64,000 bases of DNA from Erythrobacter sp. HKB08 (GCF_004114695.1 NZ_CP035310.1:1347501-1411500); one strand, 5' to 3'; shown: positions 15,880 through 25,487, numbered from the stretch's first letter. Notes: a model not told the origin generated them from the sequence alone. Program-made: numbers and translations.

Positions 15880-18111
15880 ATGTCCAACCCTCTCGAAACA
15901 CTCCGCAATATCCGCTTCGGTGCCAGCCTCGGCGCCATCGCTCTCGCTTTCACCGGCGCTCCGGCAATCGCTCAGGATGCCGGCGAATCGCAGGCTGAAA
16001 CGCCTTCGGGCGAGCTCGACGTGATCGTCGTCACCGCCAACCGCCGCGAGGAAAACCTGCAGGACGTTCCCGTCTCGGCAGCCACCCTCCAGCCCGACCG
16101 TATCCAGAACCTCTTCGCTGCCGGCGCCGACAACACCGCGCTCGCCGCGCAGGTTCCGGGCCTCTTCGTCGAGAGCTCCAACGGCCGTGCAGCGCCGCGC
16201 TTCTACATCCGCGGCCTCGGCAACACCGACTTCGACCTTGCCGCATCGCAGCCGGTTTCTGTCGTCTATGACGAAGTCGTCCTCGAGAACGTGACGCTCA
16301 AGGCGTTCCCGATCTTCGACGTCGACCGCATCGAAGTCCTGCGCGGTCCGCAGGGCACGCTGTTCGGTCGCAACACGCCCGCCGGTATCGTCAAGATCGA
16401 CACCGTGAAGCCGGGTGACGCCTTCGAAGTCCAGGGTTCGGCTAGCGTCGGCAGCTTCGGTTCGGTTTCGATCGACGGCGGCGTGACCATTCCGCTGGTT
16501 TCCGATCTCGCTTCGCTGCGCCTTTCGGGCATGTGGGCCCAGCGCGACAACTGGGTCGACAACGGCTTCACCGGCGAAGAAGACGCGCTCGGCGCCTATT
16601 CCGACGTCGCCGGCCGCGCCCAGCTGCTGATCACCCCGAGCGAGCGCCTGTCGATCCTCGGCAGCTACTCGATCCGCGACCTGGACGGCACCTCGACGCT
16701 GTTCCGCGCCAACATCCTCGGCCCGGGCAACAACGACCTCAACGCCAACTACGACCGCGACACCGTGTTCTACGATGCAGGTGCGGACAACCAGGCGAAG
16801 TACAAGGCACAGATCGCAACCGGCAAGATCGACTACGACGCCGATGTCGCAACGATCACCTCGATCACCAGCTGGGCTTCGAGCGAAGGCTCAAGCCGCG
16901 GTGACATCGACGGCGGTTTCGGCGCCAGCTTCCTGCCGATCATGGGCCCGGGCTTCATCCCGTTCCCGTCCGACACGCAGGACTCGATCGAACTCGACCA
17001 GTTCACCCAGGAAATCCGCATCGCCAGCAACGGCGGCGGCGCTTTCCAGTGGCAGGTCGGCGGTTTCTATTTCGATAGCGACTTCGACGTCACCACCGTC
17101 GGCTTCGACTTCCCGCCGTCCGTCACCGTCAATCACACCAACGAGAGCTGGGCCGTCTTCGGCCAGGTGACCTCGCAGGTGACCGACACGATCAAGCTGA
17201 CCGGCGGTCTCCGCTACACCGACGACCAGAAAGACTTCGTGGTCAAGGCCGGCGCTGCTCCGCAGCCGCGTTCGGTCAGCGACAACCGCGTAAGCTGGGA
17301 TCTCGCTGCCTTCGCCGAAGTGAGCGACGATGCGAGCGTCTATGCCCGCGTCGCCAGCGGTTTCCGCGCCCCGACGATCCAGGGCCGCGACGTGGCCTTC
17401 TTCGCGCCGCCGTCGGTTGCGACGAGCGAGAAGATCATGAGCTACGAAGTCGGCTTCAAGTCGGAGCTGGCCGATCGTCGCATCCGCCTGAACGGTGCTG
17501 CCTACTTCTACAACATCGAGGACCCGCAGTTCTCGGCAGTTGGCGGTGCAGGCAACCTTGTCCAGCTGGTCAACGCAGCGGACGGTCGCGGCTGGGGCTT
17601 CGAGCTCGACTCGGCATTCCAGGTCACCCCGGAATTCCTCGTCACCCTCGGCGTCAGCTACAACAACACCGAAATCCGTGACGAGAACCTGGCTGTCGGC
17701 ATCTGTGCGCAGTGCACCGTGACCGACACGATCGTGAACATTGCCGGCACCGACCGCGCGCTGGTGGACGGCAACCCGTTCCCGAACGCTCCGGAATGGA
17801 CCGGCGACATCACCGCTCGTTACGGCCTGCCGGTCGGCAACAGCGGCGAGTTCTTCGTGTTCACCGACTGGACCTACCAGGGTCACACGAACTTCTTCCT
17901 CTACGAGAGCCTCGAGTTCTTCGCCGACAACCAGATCGAAGGCGGCCTGCGCGTCGGCTACGCTGGTAACGACGGCCAGTGGGAAGTTGCCGCATTCGCG
18001 CGCAACATCACCAACGAGGACAATGTGAAGGGCGGCATCGACTTCAACAACAACACCGCGTTCGTCAACGAACCGCGCGTGTTCGGCCTGTCGGTGCGCT
18101 ACAGCTACTGA
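15880..18111 (+). CDS. TonB-dependent outer-membrane receptor
   Basis: This 743-residue receptor has a signal peptide (about 1-30, ending AIAQD), a TonB-box-like segment (DVIVVTANRREENLQDVPVS, about 47-66), a plug domain with YIRGLGNTDFD and VLRGPQGTLFGRNTPAG, and a 22-strand barrel ending in aromatic ...FGLSVRYSY. This is the common sphingomonad type for uptake of siderophores, vitamins or plant-derived molecules, with the ligand unknown. The ATG at 15880 begins the signal peptide. It stands alone between purS (divergent) and an M16 peptidase (convergent). The 259-base upstream gap has no recognisable regulator site such as a Fur box. Confidence 0.93.
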   Translation: MSNPLETLRNIRFGASLGAIALAFTGAPAIAQDAGESQAETPSGELDVIVVTANRREENLQDVPVSAATLQPDRIQNLFAAGADNTALAAQVPGLFVESSNGRAAPRFYIRGLGNTDFDLAASQPVSVVYDEVVLENVTLKAFPIFDVDRIEVLRGPQGTLFGRNTPAGIVKIDTVKPGDAFEVQGSASVGSFGSVSIDGGVTIPLVSDLASLRLSGMWAQRDNWVDNGFTGEEDALGAYSDVAGRAQLLITPSERLSILGSYSIRDLDGTSTLFRANILGPGNNDLNANYDRDTVFYDAGADNQAKYKAQIATGKIDYDADVATITSITSWASSEGSSRGDIDGGFGASFLPIMGPGFIPFPSDTQDSIELDQFTQEIRIASNGGGAFQWQVGGFYFDSDFDVTTVGFDFPPSVTVNHTNESWAVFGQVTSQVTDTIKLTGGLRYTDDQKDFVVKAGAAPQPRSVSDNRVSWDLAAFAEVSDDASVYARVASGFRAPTIQGRDVAFFAPPSVATSEKIMSYEVGFKSELADRRIRLNGAAYFYNIEDPQFSAVGGAGNLVQLVNAADGRGWGFELDSAFQVTPEFLVTLGVSYNNTEIRDENLAVGICAQCTVTDTIVNIAGTDRALVDGNPFPNAPEWTGDITARYGLPVGNSGEFFVFTDWTYQGHTNFFLYESLEFFADNQIEGGLRVGYAGNDGQWEVAAFARNITNEDNVKGGIDFNNNTAFVNEPRVFGLSVRYSY

Positions 18112-18148
18112 TCCGGCGGCGCTTCGGCGCCACGCTGAAGACAGGGAA

Positions 18149-18173
18149 GGGCGGGCCGGTCGGTCCGCCCTTT
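18149..18173. terminator. Terminator between convergent TonB receptor and M16 peptidase genes
   Basis: A stem of GGGCGGGCC with GGTCCGCCC (one G-T pair) is followed on the plus strand by TTTCTTG. It lies 37 bases after the receptor stop and 11 bases from the stop of the opposing M16 gene, so it probably serves the plus strand and may also act on the other. Confidence 0.7.
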
Positions 18174-18183
18174 CTTGTATGTA

Positions 18184-21057
18184 CTACTCGGCTTCGGCTG
18201 GCTCTGCGTCTGCGGGTGTAGCCGGCACGATGCGGACTTCGAGCGCCCCGGCAGGATCGAGGAAGCGCTCGGCGGCCTGCATGATCGCCTCGGGCGTGAT
18301 CCCGGCGATGACTTCGCGGGCTGCGAAGAAGCGCTGGACATCCTCGGGCCGCGACTGCGCACGATCGACGAACGAGAGCCAGCCGTTGTTGCTCTTCAGC
18401 GCATTGTCATAGCCTTCGAGCAGCGGTCGACGCGCACGTTCGAGCGTGTCCTCGTCGACAGGCTCGGACCGAAGCTTCTCGACGACAGAGAGCATCGCGT
18501 CGCGAGCTTCGTCGAGCTTGGCGACATCGAGCCCGGCGTAGAGGCTGAACACACCGTAGTCCGTATAGGTGCGCGACATGCTGTTGCTCGAACCCGGCGA
18601 ATAGGCCTGGCCGAGGCGCTCGCGCAGTTCTTCCTGCAGGCCGAGGCGCGCAACGCGCTCCAGCATCTCCATGGTGAGGTAAAGCTCGAGATCGTCGCCA
18701 TCGGTGGTCGGCCACAGCAAACGCAATTGCGACTGGTCGCTCGCGCCGATGTGGGTGATGACGCGCGGGCTGCGATCTGCGGTGAAACTGCGCTTGCGGG
18801 CTTCCTCGCGCTCGAGGAAGTCCGGCTCGCGCGCAGGCAGGGCTCCGAATGTCGTTGCAACGGCCTCTATTGCTTCGTCAGGATCGAAATCCCCCACGAA
18901 GGCGAGTTCGATTGCGCCGTTCTGCAGGCGATCTCCGATCGAATTTTGCAGGTCGGCATAGGTGAGTGCCCGCGCCTCGCTTTCAGGGCGCAGCGAGAAG
19001 CGTGGATCGCCGTCGGACAGGATCGAGCCGATCGTATTGGCATAGGCAGCGCCTGGCGTTGCATTGAGCGACTTGTAGAAATTCGCGACGCTGCGCCGAT
19101 ACTGGGACTCGCCTTCCGGGCGATACCCGGGATCGGTCAGCCCTGCGGCGAGAAGCTGCATTTGCAGGAGCAGGTCGCGGCGCGTCGTCGTGCCGCCCGA
19201 GGTAAAAGTTTCGCCGCCGCTTCCGAGCGAGAAGCCGACGCTGCGACCGGCAAGAACCGAAGCAAGCTCGTCGCGCGAATGCTCGCCGAGGCCGCCCGCC
19301 GCAATGAACCCGGTCAGCGCGGTGGCCGAGGGATTGTCCTTAGTGTTGAGCAGGTCGCCGCCGTCGAGGTTAAGTCGCCAGCGGATACGGTCCTGCGTCA
19401 GGTCGGTGGTCTTGAGATTCAGCCGGACGCCGTTCTCGAAGACAATGCGGCGGATGCCGAGTTCCTCGTCCACCGTGTCGGAGACTACCGTGCCCGGCTC
19501 GCCGAAATCGGTGTAGGCGAACTCGGCAGCGTCTTCGAAGACCGGCTTTTCGATCTTTGCTGCCATGGCGGTGGTCCATGCCTTCTGCAGCGCCTCGGCC
19601 CCGCCATCGGGAGCCTTGCGGCCGCGGAAGCGGATGAGCGGATCGACCAGCGCAGCGGCGTCCTCCTCCAGCGCAGCGAACACGGTTTCGGGCGTGATCG
19701 TGTCGACATAGGCCTCGAAACGTTCGAGCGAGGACTGCGGCGTCGAGGGAACGACATCGTCGTTGATGAGCGCCAGCGCGCTAGCCTCGTGCGAGGCATT
19801 GGTCCGCGTATCTGCCGCCGAAACGGCGTTTTCCAGACCGTTGCGGGTGCGCGCCACCTGCTCGGCCACTTCGGCTTCGGAAAAGCCGTAGGCCGTTGCC
19901 GTGCGCAGCGCCTTGATGCCCGCTTCCATGCCCTTGCGCCATCCGCCGTCGGGAGTGGCGATCACGAGATTGGTCGCGCGACCGGCCTCGAAGATATCGC
20001 TCGTCCCGAAGCCAGCGGAGCGGAAAGGGGCGTTGTCCTGCGAGGCGATGCGCGACAGGCGGCGGCTGATAATGCCGTAGCCGACTTGGCGCAGGATGTT
20101 CATCCGCCGATTCTCGGCCGTATCGGGGCGATCGACATAGGGCTGGAGCCGCGAAATCGTGACACGCTCCGACAAGGCGGGATCGATGTAGATATCGACC
20201 TCGCCCGTGCGTTCGAGGTCGATCGGACCGACCACGGGTTTCTGCGGCAGCGGCGCGGCTCGCCAGCTTTCGAAATGGGTGCGGATCGCCTGCTCGACGG
20301 TCTCGGGTGCGAAGTCACCGATGACGACCAGTGTCGTGTTGGCGGGGACGTACTCGCGCTCGTAGAATGCGCGGAACTGCTCTGCGGTGGCGTTCTCAAG
20401 CACTTCGGGCAGGCCGATGGGCAAGCGCTGCGTATGGAGCGCTCCCGGCGTCTGGAATTCGAGCCGGTCGACCAGTTCGCGGAAAGCGAAGCTATTGCGG
20501 TCGCGCCGCTCGGCGAGGATCACGCCGCGCTCGCGGTCGATGGCCTCCGGATCGAGCGTCAGCTCGCTCGCCGTCTCGCGCATGATCATCAGCGCGGTGT
20601 CGAGCAGGTCGGTATCGTTGCGCGGCAGGTCGAGCTTGTAGATCGTCTGTTCGAAGCCGGTGCTGGCATTGGTGTCCGCCCCGAAGGCAAGCCCCTCGCG
20701 CTCGAGCAGTTTCACCATTTCGCCTTCGGGAATGCGCTTCGAACCGTTGAAGGCCATGTGCTCGAGAAAATGGGCGAGCCCGCGCTCTTCCTCGCGTTCG
20801 GACAGCGAGCCGGAATCGATGATCAGCCGGACGATGCCCGTCCCCTCAGGCCTGTCGTTCTGCCGGATGACATAGCGCATGCCATTGTCGAGCTGGCCGA
20901 AAACATAGGCCGGATCGACCGGGATATCGCTTTCCTCGAAAGCCCAGACAGCGTCCGCGACCTCGGCAGCTTCACTGGCAGGCTCGGGTGCGGTTTCCTG
21001 CGCGTGGAGGGGCAGGGCGGTGGAGGCCAGAAGGGCCGCAAGGACAGGAAATTTCAT
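18184..21057 (-). CDS. M16 family zinc metallopeptidase, periplasmic
   Basis: The 957-residue protein has a signal peptide (1-19, LAALLASTALPLHAQ) and two pairs of M16 domains in the long pitrilysin-like layout. The zinc-binding HxxEH motif is H96-F-L-E99-H100, and the third ligand is most likely Glu176, 76 residues later, so the first half is the active one; the second half lacks the motif, as is normal. It should degrade small proteins or peptides in the periplasm in a clam-shell chamber. It is 51 bases downstream of the caspase-like gene on the same strand and could be co-transcribed with it. The substrate is unknown. Confidence 0.92.
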   Translation of the reverse strand: MKFPVLAALLASTALPLHAQETAPEPASEAAEVADAVWAFEESDIPVDPAYVFGQLDNGMRYVIRQNDRPEGTGIVRLIIDSGSLSEREEERGLAHFLEHMAFNGSKRIPEGEMVKLLEREGLAFGADTNASTGFEQTIYKLDLPRNDTDLLDTALMIMRETASELTLDPEAIDRERGVILAERRDRNSFAFRELVDRLEFQTPGALHTQRLPIGLPEVLENATAEQFRAFYEREYVPANTTLVVIGDFAPETVEQAIRTHFESWRAAPLPQKPVVGPIDLERTGEVDIYIDPALSERVTISRLQPYVDRPDTAENRRMNILRQVGYGIISRRLSRIASQDNAPFRSAGFGTSDIFEAGRATNLVIATPDGGWRKGMEAGIKALRTATAYGFSEAEVAEQVARTRNGLENAVSAADTRTNASHEASALALINDDVVPSTPQSSLERFEAYVDTITPETVFAALEEDAAALVDPLIRFRGRKAPDGGAEALQKAWTTAMAAKIEKPVFEDAAEFAYTDFGEPGTVVSDTVDEELGIRRIVFENGVRLNLKTTDLTQDRIRWRLNLDGGDLLNTKDNPSATALTGFIAAGGLGEHSRDELASVLAGRSVGFSLGSGGETFTSGGTTTRRDLLLQMQLLAAGLTDPGYRPEGESQYRRSVANFYKSLNATPGAAYANTIGSILSDGDPRFSLRPESEARALTYADLQNSIGDRLQNGAIELAFVGDFDPDEAIEAVATTFGALPAREPDFLEREEARKRSFTADRSPRVITHIGASDQSQLRLLWPTTDGDDLELYLTMEMLERVARLGLQEELRERLGQAYSPGSSNSMSRTYTDYGVFSLYAGLDVAKLDEARDAMLSVVEKLRSEPVDEDTLERARRPLLEGYDNALKSNNGWLSFVDRAQSRPEDVQRFFAAREVIAGITPEAIMQAAERFLDPAGALEVRIVPATPADAEPAEAE

Positions 21058-21107
21058 AAGGCAAGGAGTGCCTTAGCCTGCCCGCGATGACAAGGGAGTG
21101 AACGGCG

Positions 21108-22064
21108 TCAGAGCTTCTTGATTTCGAGCTCGGCGAACTTGCGGAATATGCCGTTGGGGAAGATCTCGATATAGGTCTCGAAAGCTTCGCGCGTGCCGAT
21201 CGACTTGGCGGCTTTCCAGCCTTCCTTGTCGAGCGCCTTGTCCACCGCAGCTTCGTCGATCCCTGCCGCTGCCGCCAGCGGAGCGGCGATCGAGCGAGCG
21301 GCCTTGGCGACGCTCTGTTGCTGTTCGCGCGTCAGGTAAAGCTTCTTGCCGCCGACCGATCCGGAAATGAACGGGCGCTGCTCCTTCCCGGTCATGTCGA
21401 GCACGTCGTCGCGCACCATCCCGCTCAGCATTTGGACAGGTTCGAGTTCGACGAGACGTTTCGCGAGCGACTGGGCGAAGGGCGAATTGTCGCCCGCGCC
21501 ATCCAGCGCCTGTTGCCCCGGCGCCGCGGCGAAAATCACCAGCATGCTGTCACGCTCTACTGCGGCAAGACCTTGCGGCATCGAGCGGGTCGCCGCTTCC
21601 CAGTTGCGGGCGAAGGGATTGTCGCGGCAGGCGTCGATCAATGCGATGCGCAGTTTCGCGCCATGCAGCGCATCGAGCGCGAGTTCGAGTTCGATCGCCT
21701 CGTAGGCAAGGTCGGACGCGCTTGCGAGCTTCGCATTGGTCGGGACCAGCCAGTTCTCGCCCTTACCTTCGATGCCGTGCCCGGCGTAATAAATCAGCGC
21801 CGTGTCGGCTCCGCGCGACTTCTTTCCGAAGTCCCTCAAGGCCTTGCGAAAACTGTCGAAATCGACGTCGCTGACTTCGATCACCTCGTCGAAGCCGGCA
21901 TCGCGAAGGGCTTGACCGACGAGTTTCGCATCTGACGGAGGGTTGGGCAGCCGCGTGGTCGCTTCGTATTGCGAATTGGCGACGACAAGCGCGACTTCGC
22001 GGGCCTGCACAGGCGCAATTGCCAGCGCAGCAAGCAGCAAAGCCGAGATCAGTCCGCGTGCCAT
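21108..22064 (-). CDS. Exported caspase-like (C14) peptidase
   Basis: This 318-residue clan CD cysteine peptidase of the bacterial caspase/orthocaspase type has a signal peptide (1-21) and a p20-like domain with the His-Cys dyad complete: His96 in YYAGHGIEG and Cys146 in IDACRDNP. The C-terminal ~100 residues hold a helical segment with repeated EAF/EIF patterns, possibly a protein-contact region. The ATG at 22064 starts the signal peptide after GGGGAG. Bacterial caspases normally cut after Arg or Lys; the partner is unknown. It lies between the M16 peptidase (51 bases downstream) and purC (68 bases upstream), all on one strand. Confidence 0.9.
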   Translation of the reverse strand: MARGLISALLLAALAIAPVQAREVALVVANSQYEATTRLPNPPSDAKLVGQALRDAGFDEVIEVSDVDFDSFRKALRDFGKKSRGADTALIYYAGHGIEGKGENWLVPTNAKLASASDLAYEAIELELALDALHGAKLRIALIDACRDNPFARNWEAATRSMPQGLAAVERDSMLVIFAAAPGQQALDGAGDNSPFAQSLAKRLVELEPVQMLSGMVRDDVLDMTGKEQRPFISGSVGGKKLYLTREQQQSVAKAARSIAAPLAAAAGIDEAAVDKALDKEGWKAAKSIGTREAFETYIEIFPNGIFRKFAELEIKKL

Positions 22065-22132
22065 CAAGTCTCCCCGCACGCACCATAGCGCGTGGCGAAC
22101 CGGATTGGAACGGGGCCGCCGCAGCGGGCGGC

Positions 22133-22933
22133 TTACTTCTTCTTGGTATGCCCGCGAACGCGCCCGCGATGCGCGGAAAGGTCGAAAACCTCGCCCGGGC
22201 CGCTGTTCTCGCCATCGAGCAGGCCGAGGCGACGCGCGACTTCCTGATAGGCCTCTTCCTCGCCGCCGAGGTCGCGGCGGAAGCGGTCCTTGTCGAGCTT
22301 TTCGCCGGTCTTCATGTCCCACAGGCGGCAGCCGTCCGGGCTGATCTCGTCGGCGAGGATAATGCGGCTGTAGTCGCCGTCGAAGATGCGCCCGAATTCG
22401 AGCTTGAAGTCGACCAGGCGGATATCGATCGCGGCGAACATGCCGACGAGGAAATCGTTCACCCGGATCGCCATGCTGGCGATGTCCTGCATTTCTTCAG
22501 GACCGGCCCAGTTGAAGCAGGCGATATGCTCTTCGGCGATCAGCGGATCGCCCAGCGCGTCGTCCTTGTAGTAATATTCGATCAGCGTGTGCGGCAGCGG
22601 ATCGCCTTCCTCGAGGCCGAGGCGCTTGCAGATCGAACCGGCGGCGACATTGCGCACGACGACTTCGATCGGGATGATTTCGACCTGCCGCACCAGCTGC
22701 TCGCGCATGTTGAGGCGGCGGATGAAATGCGTCGGGATGCCGATGTGCGAGAGGCGGGTGAACACGAACTCGCTGATGCGGTTGTTGATCACGCCCTTGC
22801 CGTTGATCGTGCCGCGCTTTTCCGCGTTGAACGCGGTCGCATCGTCCTTGAAATACTGGATGATGGTGCCCGGCTCGGGACCTTCGTAAAGGATCTTGGC
22901 CTTGCCTTCGTAGATCTGGCGGCGACGCGACAT
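22133..22933 (-). CDS. purC: Phosphoribosylaminoimidazole-succinocarboxamide synthase
   Basis: PurC (266 residues) joins aspartate to CAIR with ATP, the eighth step of purine synthesis. The N terminus has [15 protein letters not shown], followed by [12 protein letters not shown], the SAICAR synthetase signatures [13 protein letters not shown] and [10 protein letters not shown], and ILADEISPD. The start at 22933 gives the family N terminus. The last residues are basic (RGHTKKK). It is on the same strand as purS-purQ but is separated from them by 6.5 kb holding three unrelated genes. No other pathway gene is in the window. Confidence 0.95.
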   Translation of the reverse strand: MSRRRQIYEGKAKILYEGPEPGTIIQYFKDDATAFNAEKRGTINGKGVINNRISEFVFTRLSHIGIPTHFIRRLNMREQLVRQVEIIPIEVVVRNVAAGSICKRLGLEEGDPLPHTLIEYYYKDDALGDPLIAEEHIACFNWAGPEEMQDIASMAIRVNDFLVGMFAAIDIRLVDFKLEFGRIFDGDYSRIILADEISPDGCRLWDMKTGEKLDKDRFRRDLGGEEEAYQEVARRLGLLDGENSGPGEVFDLSAHRGRVRGHTKKK

Positions 22934-23094
22934 GTGCGGCTTCCTAGCTTCGAGGCTTGCAGCCCCGCAAAAATACGGAGCCCCGGCAGCGCAAAGCGTC
23001 CGCTTCACAAGGCCGGGGCTTGGGGGAGCGCCATACAGCGATTGCAGGCGCGAAGCAATTGCCAGCCCGCGACGCGGCGATTAGCGCATGTCCC

Positions 23095-23976
23095 ATGACC
23101 CATTACCGCTATCGCCATTCAGGATGCCTGGTCGGTTCGCAGATCGAACTGCCCGAATGGGAGGCGTTCGCGGTCGAAGGGAAATCGGAACCGGCAGAGG
23201 TATCGATCGAGCTCGGCACGGTCGAAACTGCCGAACTCGAACGGGCCGATGCGGACCATGTGGCGTTCGAGGTCCAAGGCACCGGCCGCTGGGCGATATC
23301 GGCGGGTAATCGCATCCTGATCGATGCCGAAAAAGCAGCGCAGCCGGAGGAGTCGCGACTGTTCACTCTCGGAAGCGCGTGGGGTGCGCTCGGCTACCAG
23401 CGCGGCTGGGCAATGTGGCATGCGAGCGGCGTTGCCATCGGCGGGAAGGCTGCGCTGTTCTGCGGCGACAGTGCGCAGGGCAAGTCGACCATGGCAGGCG
23501 CACTCGTTTCCCGCAGCCATCGACTGGTGGCTGACGACCTGTCACGCGTTTCGATCGAGGATGCCGCGATCTTCCCCTCCGCCTCCCGGTTGAAGCTGTG
23601 GGACGTCGCTTTGGAGCAATTCGGCTGGTCGTCCGGCGACCTGCAGCGCGACCACTTCCTCGACGCACGGTTCCACAAGCCGGTTGCCGACGCGATGCCG
23701 CCGGATAGCCCGATCGGGATCGGCGCGATCTTCGTGTTGCAATGGGGCGATGCCGTGAATCTCGAACGGCTGCGCGGTAGCGAAGCGGTGACGGAGCTTT
23801 CTGCCGCGACGATCTATCGCCGCGAATTCCTCGAACCGATGGGCCGACTCACAGAGCACGTCGTCGGCTGCACGAAGCTTGCTGGCCGGGTCCCGGTCTA
23901 TCGCCTCACGCGGCCACTCGACTTTGCGCACATTGACTCGGTCTGCGAGGCCATCGAAGAGGTCATGCAGAAATAG
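23095..23976 (+). CDS. HPr kinase/phosphorylase-like P-loop protein
   Basis: This 293-residue cytoplasmic protein has a Walker A loop, GDSAQGKST, at 124-132, preceded by the GWAMWHASGVAI block and followed by an acidic pair in LVADDLSRV (Asp147, Asp148), as in the C-terminal domain of HPr kinase and its distant relatives in alphaproteobacteria. It lacks the N-terminal domain of classical HprK and is not beside any PTS gene. Relatives occur in lasso-peptide clusters as tailoring kinases, but no precursor, protease or cyclase gene is present here. It is followed after 18 bases by an SDR and a methyltransferase gene. The kinase substrate is unknown. Confidence 0.7.
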   Translation: MTHYRYRHSGCLVGSQIELPEWEAFAVEGKSEPAEVSIELGTVETAELERADADHVAFEVQGTGRWAISAGNRILIDAEKAAQPEESRLFTLGSAWGALGYQRGWAMWHASGVAIGGKAALFCGDSAQGKSTMAGALVSRSHRLVADDLSRVSIEDAAIFPSASRLKLWDVALEQFGWSSGDLQRDHFLDARFHKPVADAMPPDSPIGIGAIFVLQWGDAVNLERLRGSEAVTELSAATIYRREFLEPMGRLTEHVVGCTKLAGRVPVYRLTRPLDFAHIDSVCEAIEEVMQK

Positions 23977-23994
23977 ACAAGAAGGGAAGAGGTT

Positions 23995-24894
23995 ATGGAC
24001 GTTTCGAAGCTGATGTACCGCGACGGGCTGCTCGACGGCGAGCGCATTCTGGTGACCGGCGGCGGTACGGGGCTGGGGCGCGAAATGACCGAGGCTTTCC
24101 TCAAGCTCGGCGCGACGGTCTATATCTGCGGTCGCCGCCAGAACATGCTGGACGACACGGCAGGCGAACTGATGGCGAAATACGGCGGCAAGGTCGTCGG
24201 CCATGCTTGCGACATTCGCGACGCCGATGCGATCCATGAGATGGTCGATGCGATCTGGGCCGATGGCGGCGCGGTTACCGGTGTAGTGAACAACGCGGCT
24301 GGGAACTTCATCAGCCGGACCGAGGACCTTTCGGTCAACGGTTTCAACGCGATTTCCGACATCGTCTTTCGCGGGACCTTCTACGTCACGCTCGATATCG
24401 GCAAGCGCCTGATCGAGGAGAAGAAGAAAGCGAGCTTCCTCTCCATCCTAACCACCTGGGTCTGGAACGGCGGGCCTTTCGTGGTGCCTTCCGCCATGTC
24501 GAAATCCGCGATCAACACGATGACGCAAAGCCTCGCGGTCGAGTGGGGCCGCTATGGCCTGCGCTTCAATGCCATCGCGCCCGGCCTATTTCCGACCGAG
24601 GGGATGAGCGCGCGGCTTTCCCCGGGCGGGCGGGGCGACAATTCCTCCGACCGGATGAACCCCATGGGTCGGCACGGCGAAATGCACGAACTCGCTAATC
24701 TCGCCGTGTTCCTGATGGGACCGGGAGCGGAGTGGGTGAACGGCCAGACCATCGCCATCGATGGCGCCGGCTACCAGGCGAACAGCGGCAATTTCTGGCA
24801 GACGCTCTCGCCCCTCGGCGATGCCGAATGGGAGCAGATGCGCGCGATGATCAAGGGCACCAACGCCAAGGACAAGGCTCAGCGTTCGACATGA
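23995..24894 (+). CDS. SDR family oxidoreductase, 2,4-dienoyl-CoA reductase-like
   Basis: The 299-residue protein has the NADPH loop TGGGTGLGRE (21-30) and NNAAGNF (99-105). The usual active-site YxxxK is replaced by S-A-M-S-K, with Ser166 and Lys170. This Ser/Lys arrangement is typical of 2,4-dienoyl-CoA reductases, which use another tyrosine, and they help beta-oxidation of unsaturated fatty acids. A strong purine-rich ribosome-binding sequence (AAGAAGGGAAGAGG) precedes the ATG. It overlaps the following methyltransferase gene (ATGA) and follows the kinase-like gene by 18 bases, so the three are likely one operon, although no common pathway is evident. Confidence 0.8.
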   Translation: MDVSKLMYRDGLLDGERILVTGGGTGLGREMTEAFLKLGATVYICGRRQNMLDDTAGELMAKYGGKVVGHACDIRDADAIHEMVDAIWADGGAVTGVVNNAAGNFISRTEDLSVNGFNAISDIVFRGTFYVTLDIGKRLIEEKKKASFLSILTTWVWNGGPFVVPSAMSKSAINTMTQSLAVEWGRYGLRFNAIAPGLFPTEGMSARLSPGGRGDNSSDRMNPMGRHGEMHELANLAVFLMGPGAEWVNGQTIAIDGAGYQANSGNFWQTLSPLGDAEWEQMRAMIKGTNAKDKAQRST

Positions 24895-25487
24895 GCGTGA
24901 AGGGCACGGAACGCGACGCCGCGTTCTACGATGCTAAGGTCCTCGAGGTCGAGCATTGGACCGTGCATTACACCCGGTCCCACTATTACCCGGTCTGGAC
25001 CGTGATCGCCGATCGCTTGCGAAGCTCGGAAAACGGGAAAGTCCTCGATATCGGGTGCGGCCCGGGCCAGGTCGGGGCGATGCTCGCTGCGCGCGGGCTC
25101 GACAATTACCTCGGCTTCGACCTCAGCCCGGGAATGGTCGAACAGGCGCGGCGTGCCTGTCCGGAATTCGAGTTCCGGGTCGGGAACATCCACGAAAGCG
25201 ATGTGCTCGAAACCCACGACTACGACACGGTAATCATGCTCGAATTCCTCGAGCATATCGAAGCCGATCTGTCGGTCGTCGAGCGGATCAGGCCCGGCAC
25301 GCTCATCCTTGGAACCGTGCCCAACTTTCCTGCACGCTCGCATGTTCGCCACTTCAAGAACGTCGAGGAGGTGCGGGCGCGCTATGGCGGGCTGATCGAG
25401 GATCTCGATGTCAGCGAGATACTGGCAAGCGAATTCGGCACGAAGTTCTTCGTGTTGCAGGGTGATCGCAGCGATCAGGGAAAGTGA
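24891..25487 (+). CDS. Class I SAM-dependent methyltransferase
   Basis: The 198-residue protein has SAM motif I, VLDIGCGPGQ (51-60), then the acidic motif II region (LGFDLSPGM) and motif IV-like VIMLEFLEHIEADLSV. The start codon overlaps the SDR stop (ATGA). The stop codon at 25485-25487 is immediately followed by the 3' CCA of the opposing tRNA-Phe gene. The protein has no membrane segment, and the methyl acceptor is unknown. The fold family is secure; the substrate is not. Confidence 0.85.
   Translation: MSVKGTERDAAFYDAKVLEVEHWTVHYTRSHYYPVWTVIADRLRSSENGKVLDIGCGPGQVGAMLAARGLDNYLGFDLSPGMVEQARRACPEFEFRVGNIHESDVLETHDYDTVIMLEFLEHIEADLSVVERIRPGTLILGTVPNFPARSHVRHFKNVEEVRARYGGLIEDLDVSEILASEFGTKFFVLQGDRSDQGK

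Noticed and set aside
18175-21090. A very long open frame opposite the M16 peptidase gene, and similar ones opposite glmS and cpaF
   Set aside because: All are antisense shadows created by high-GC codon use; the real genes on the other strand have complete motifs.
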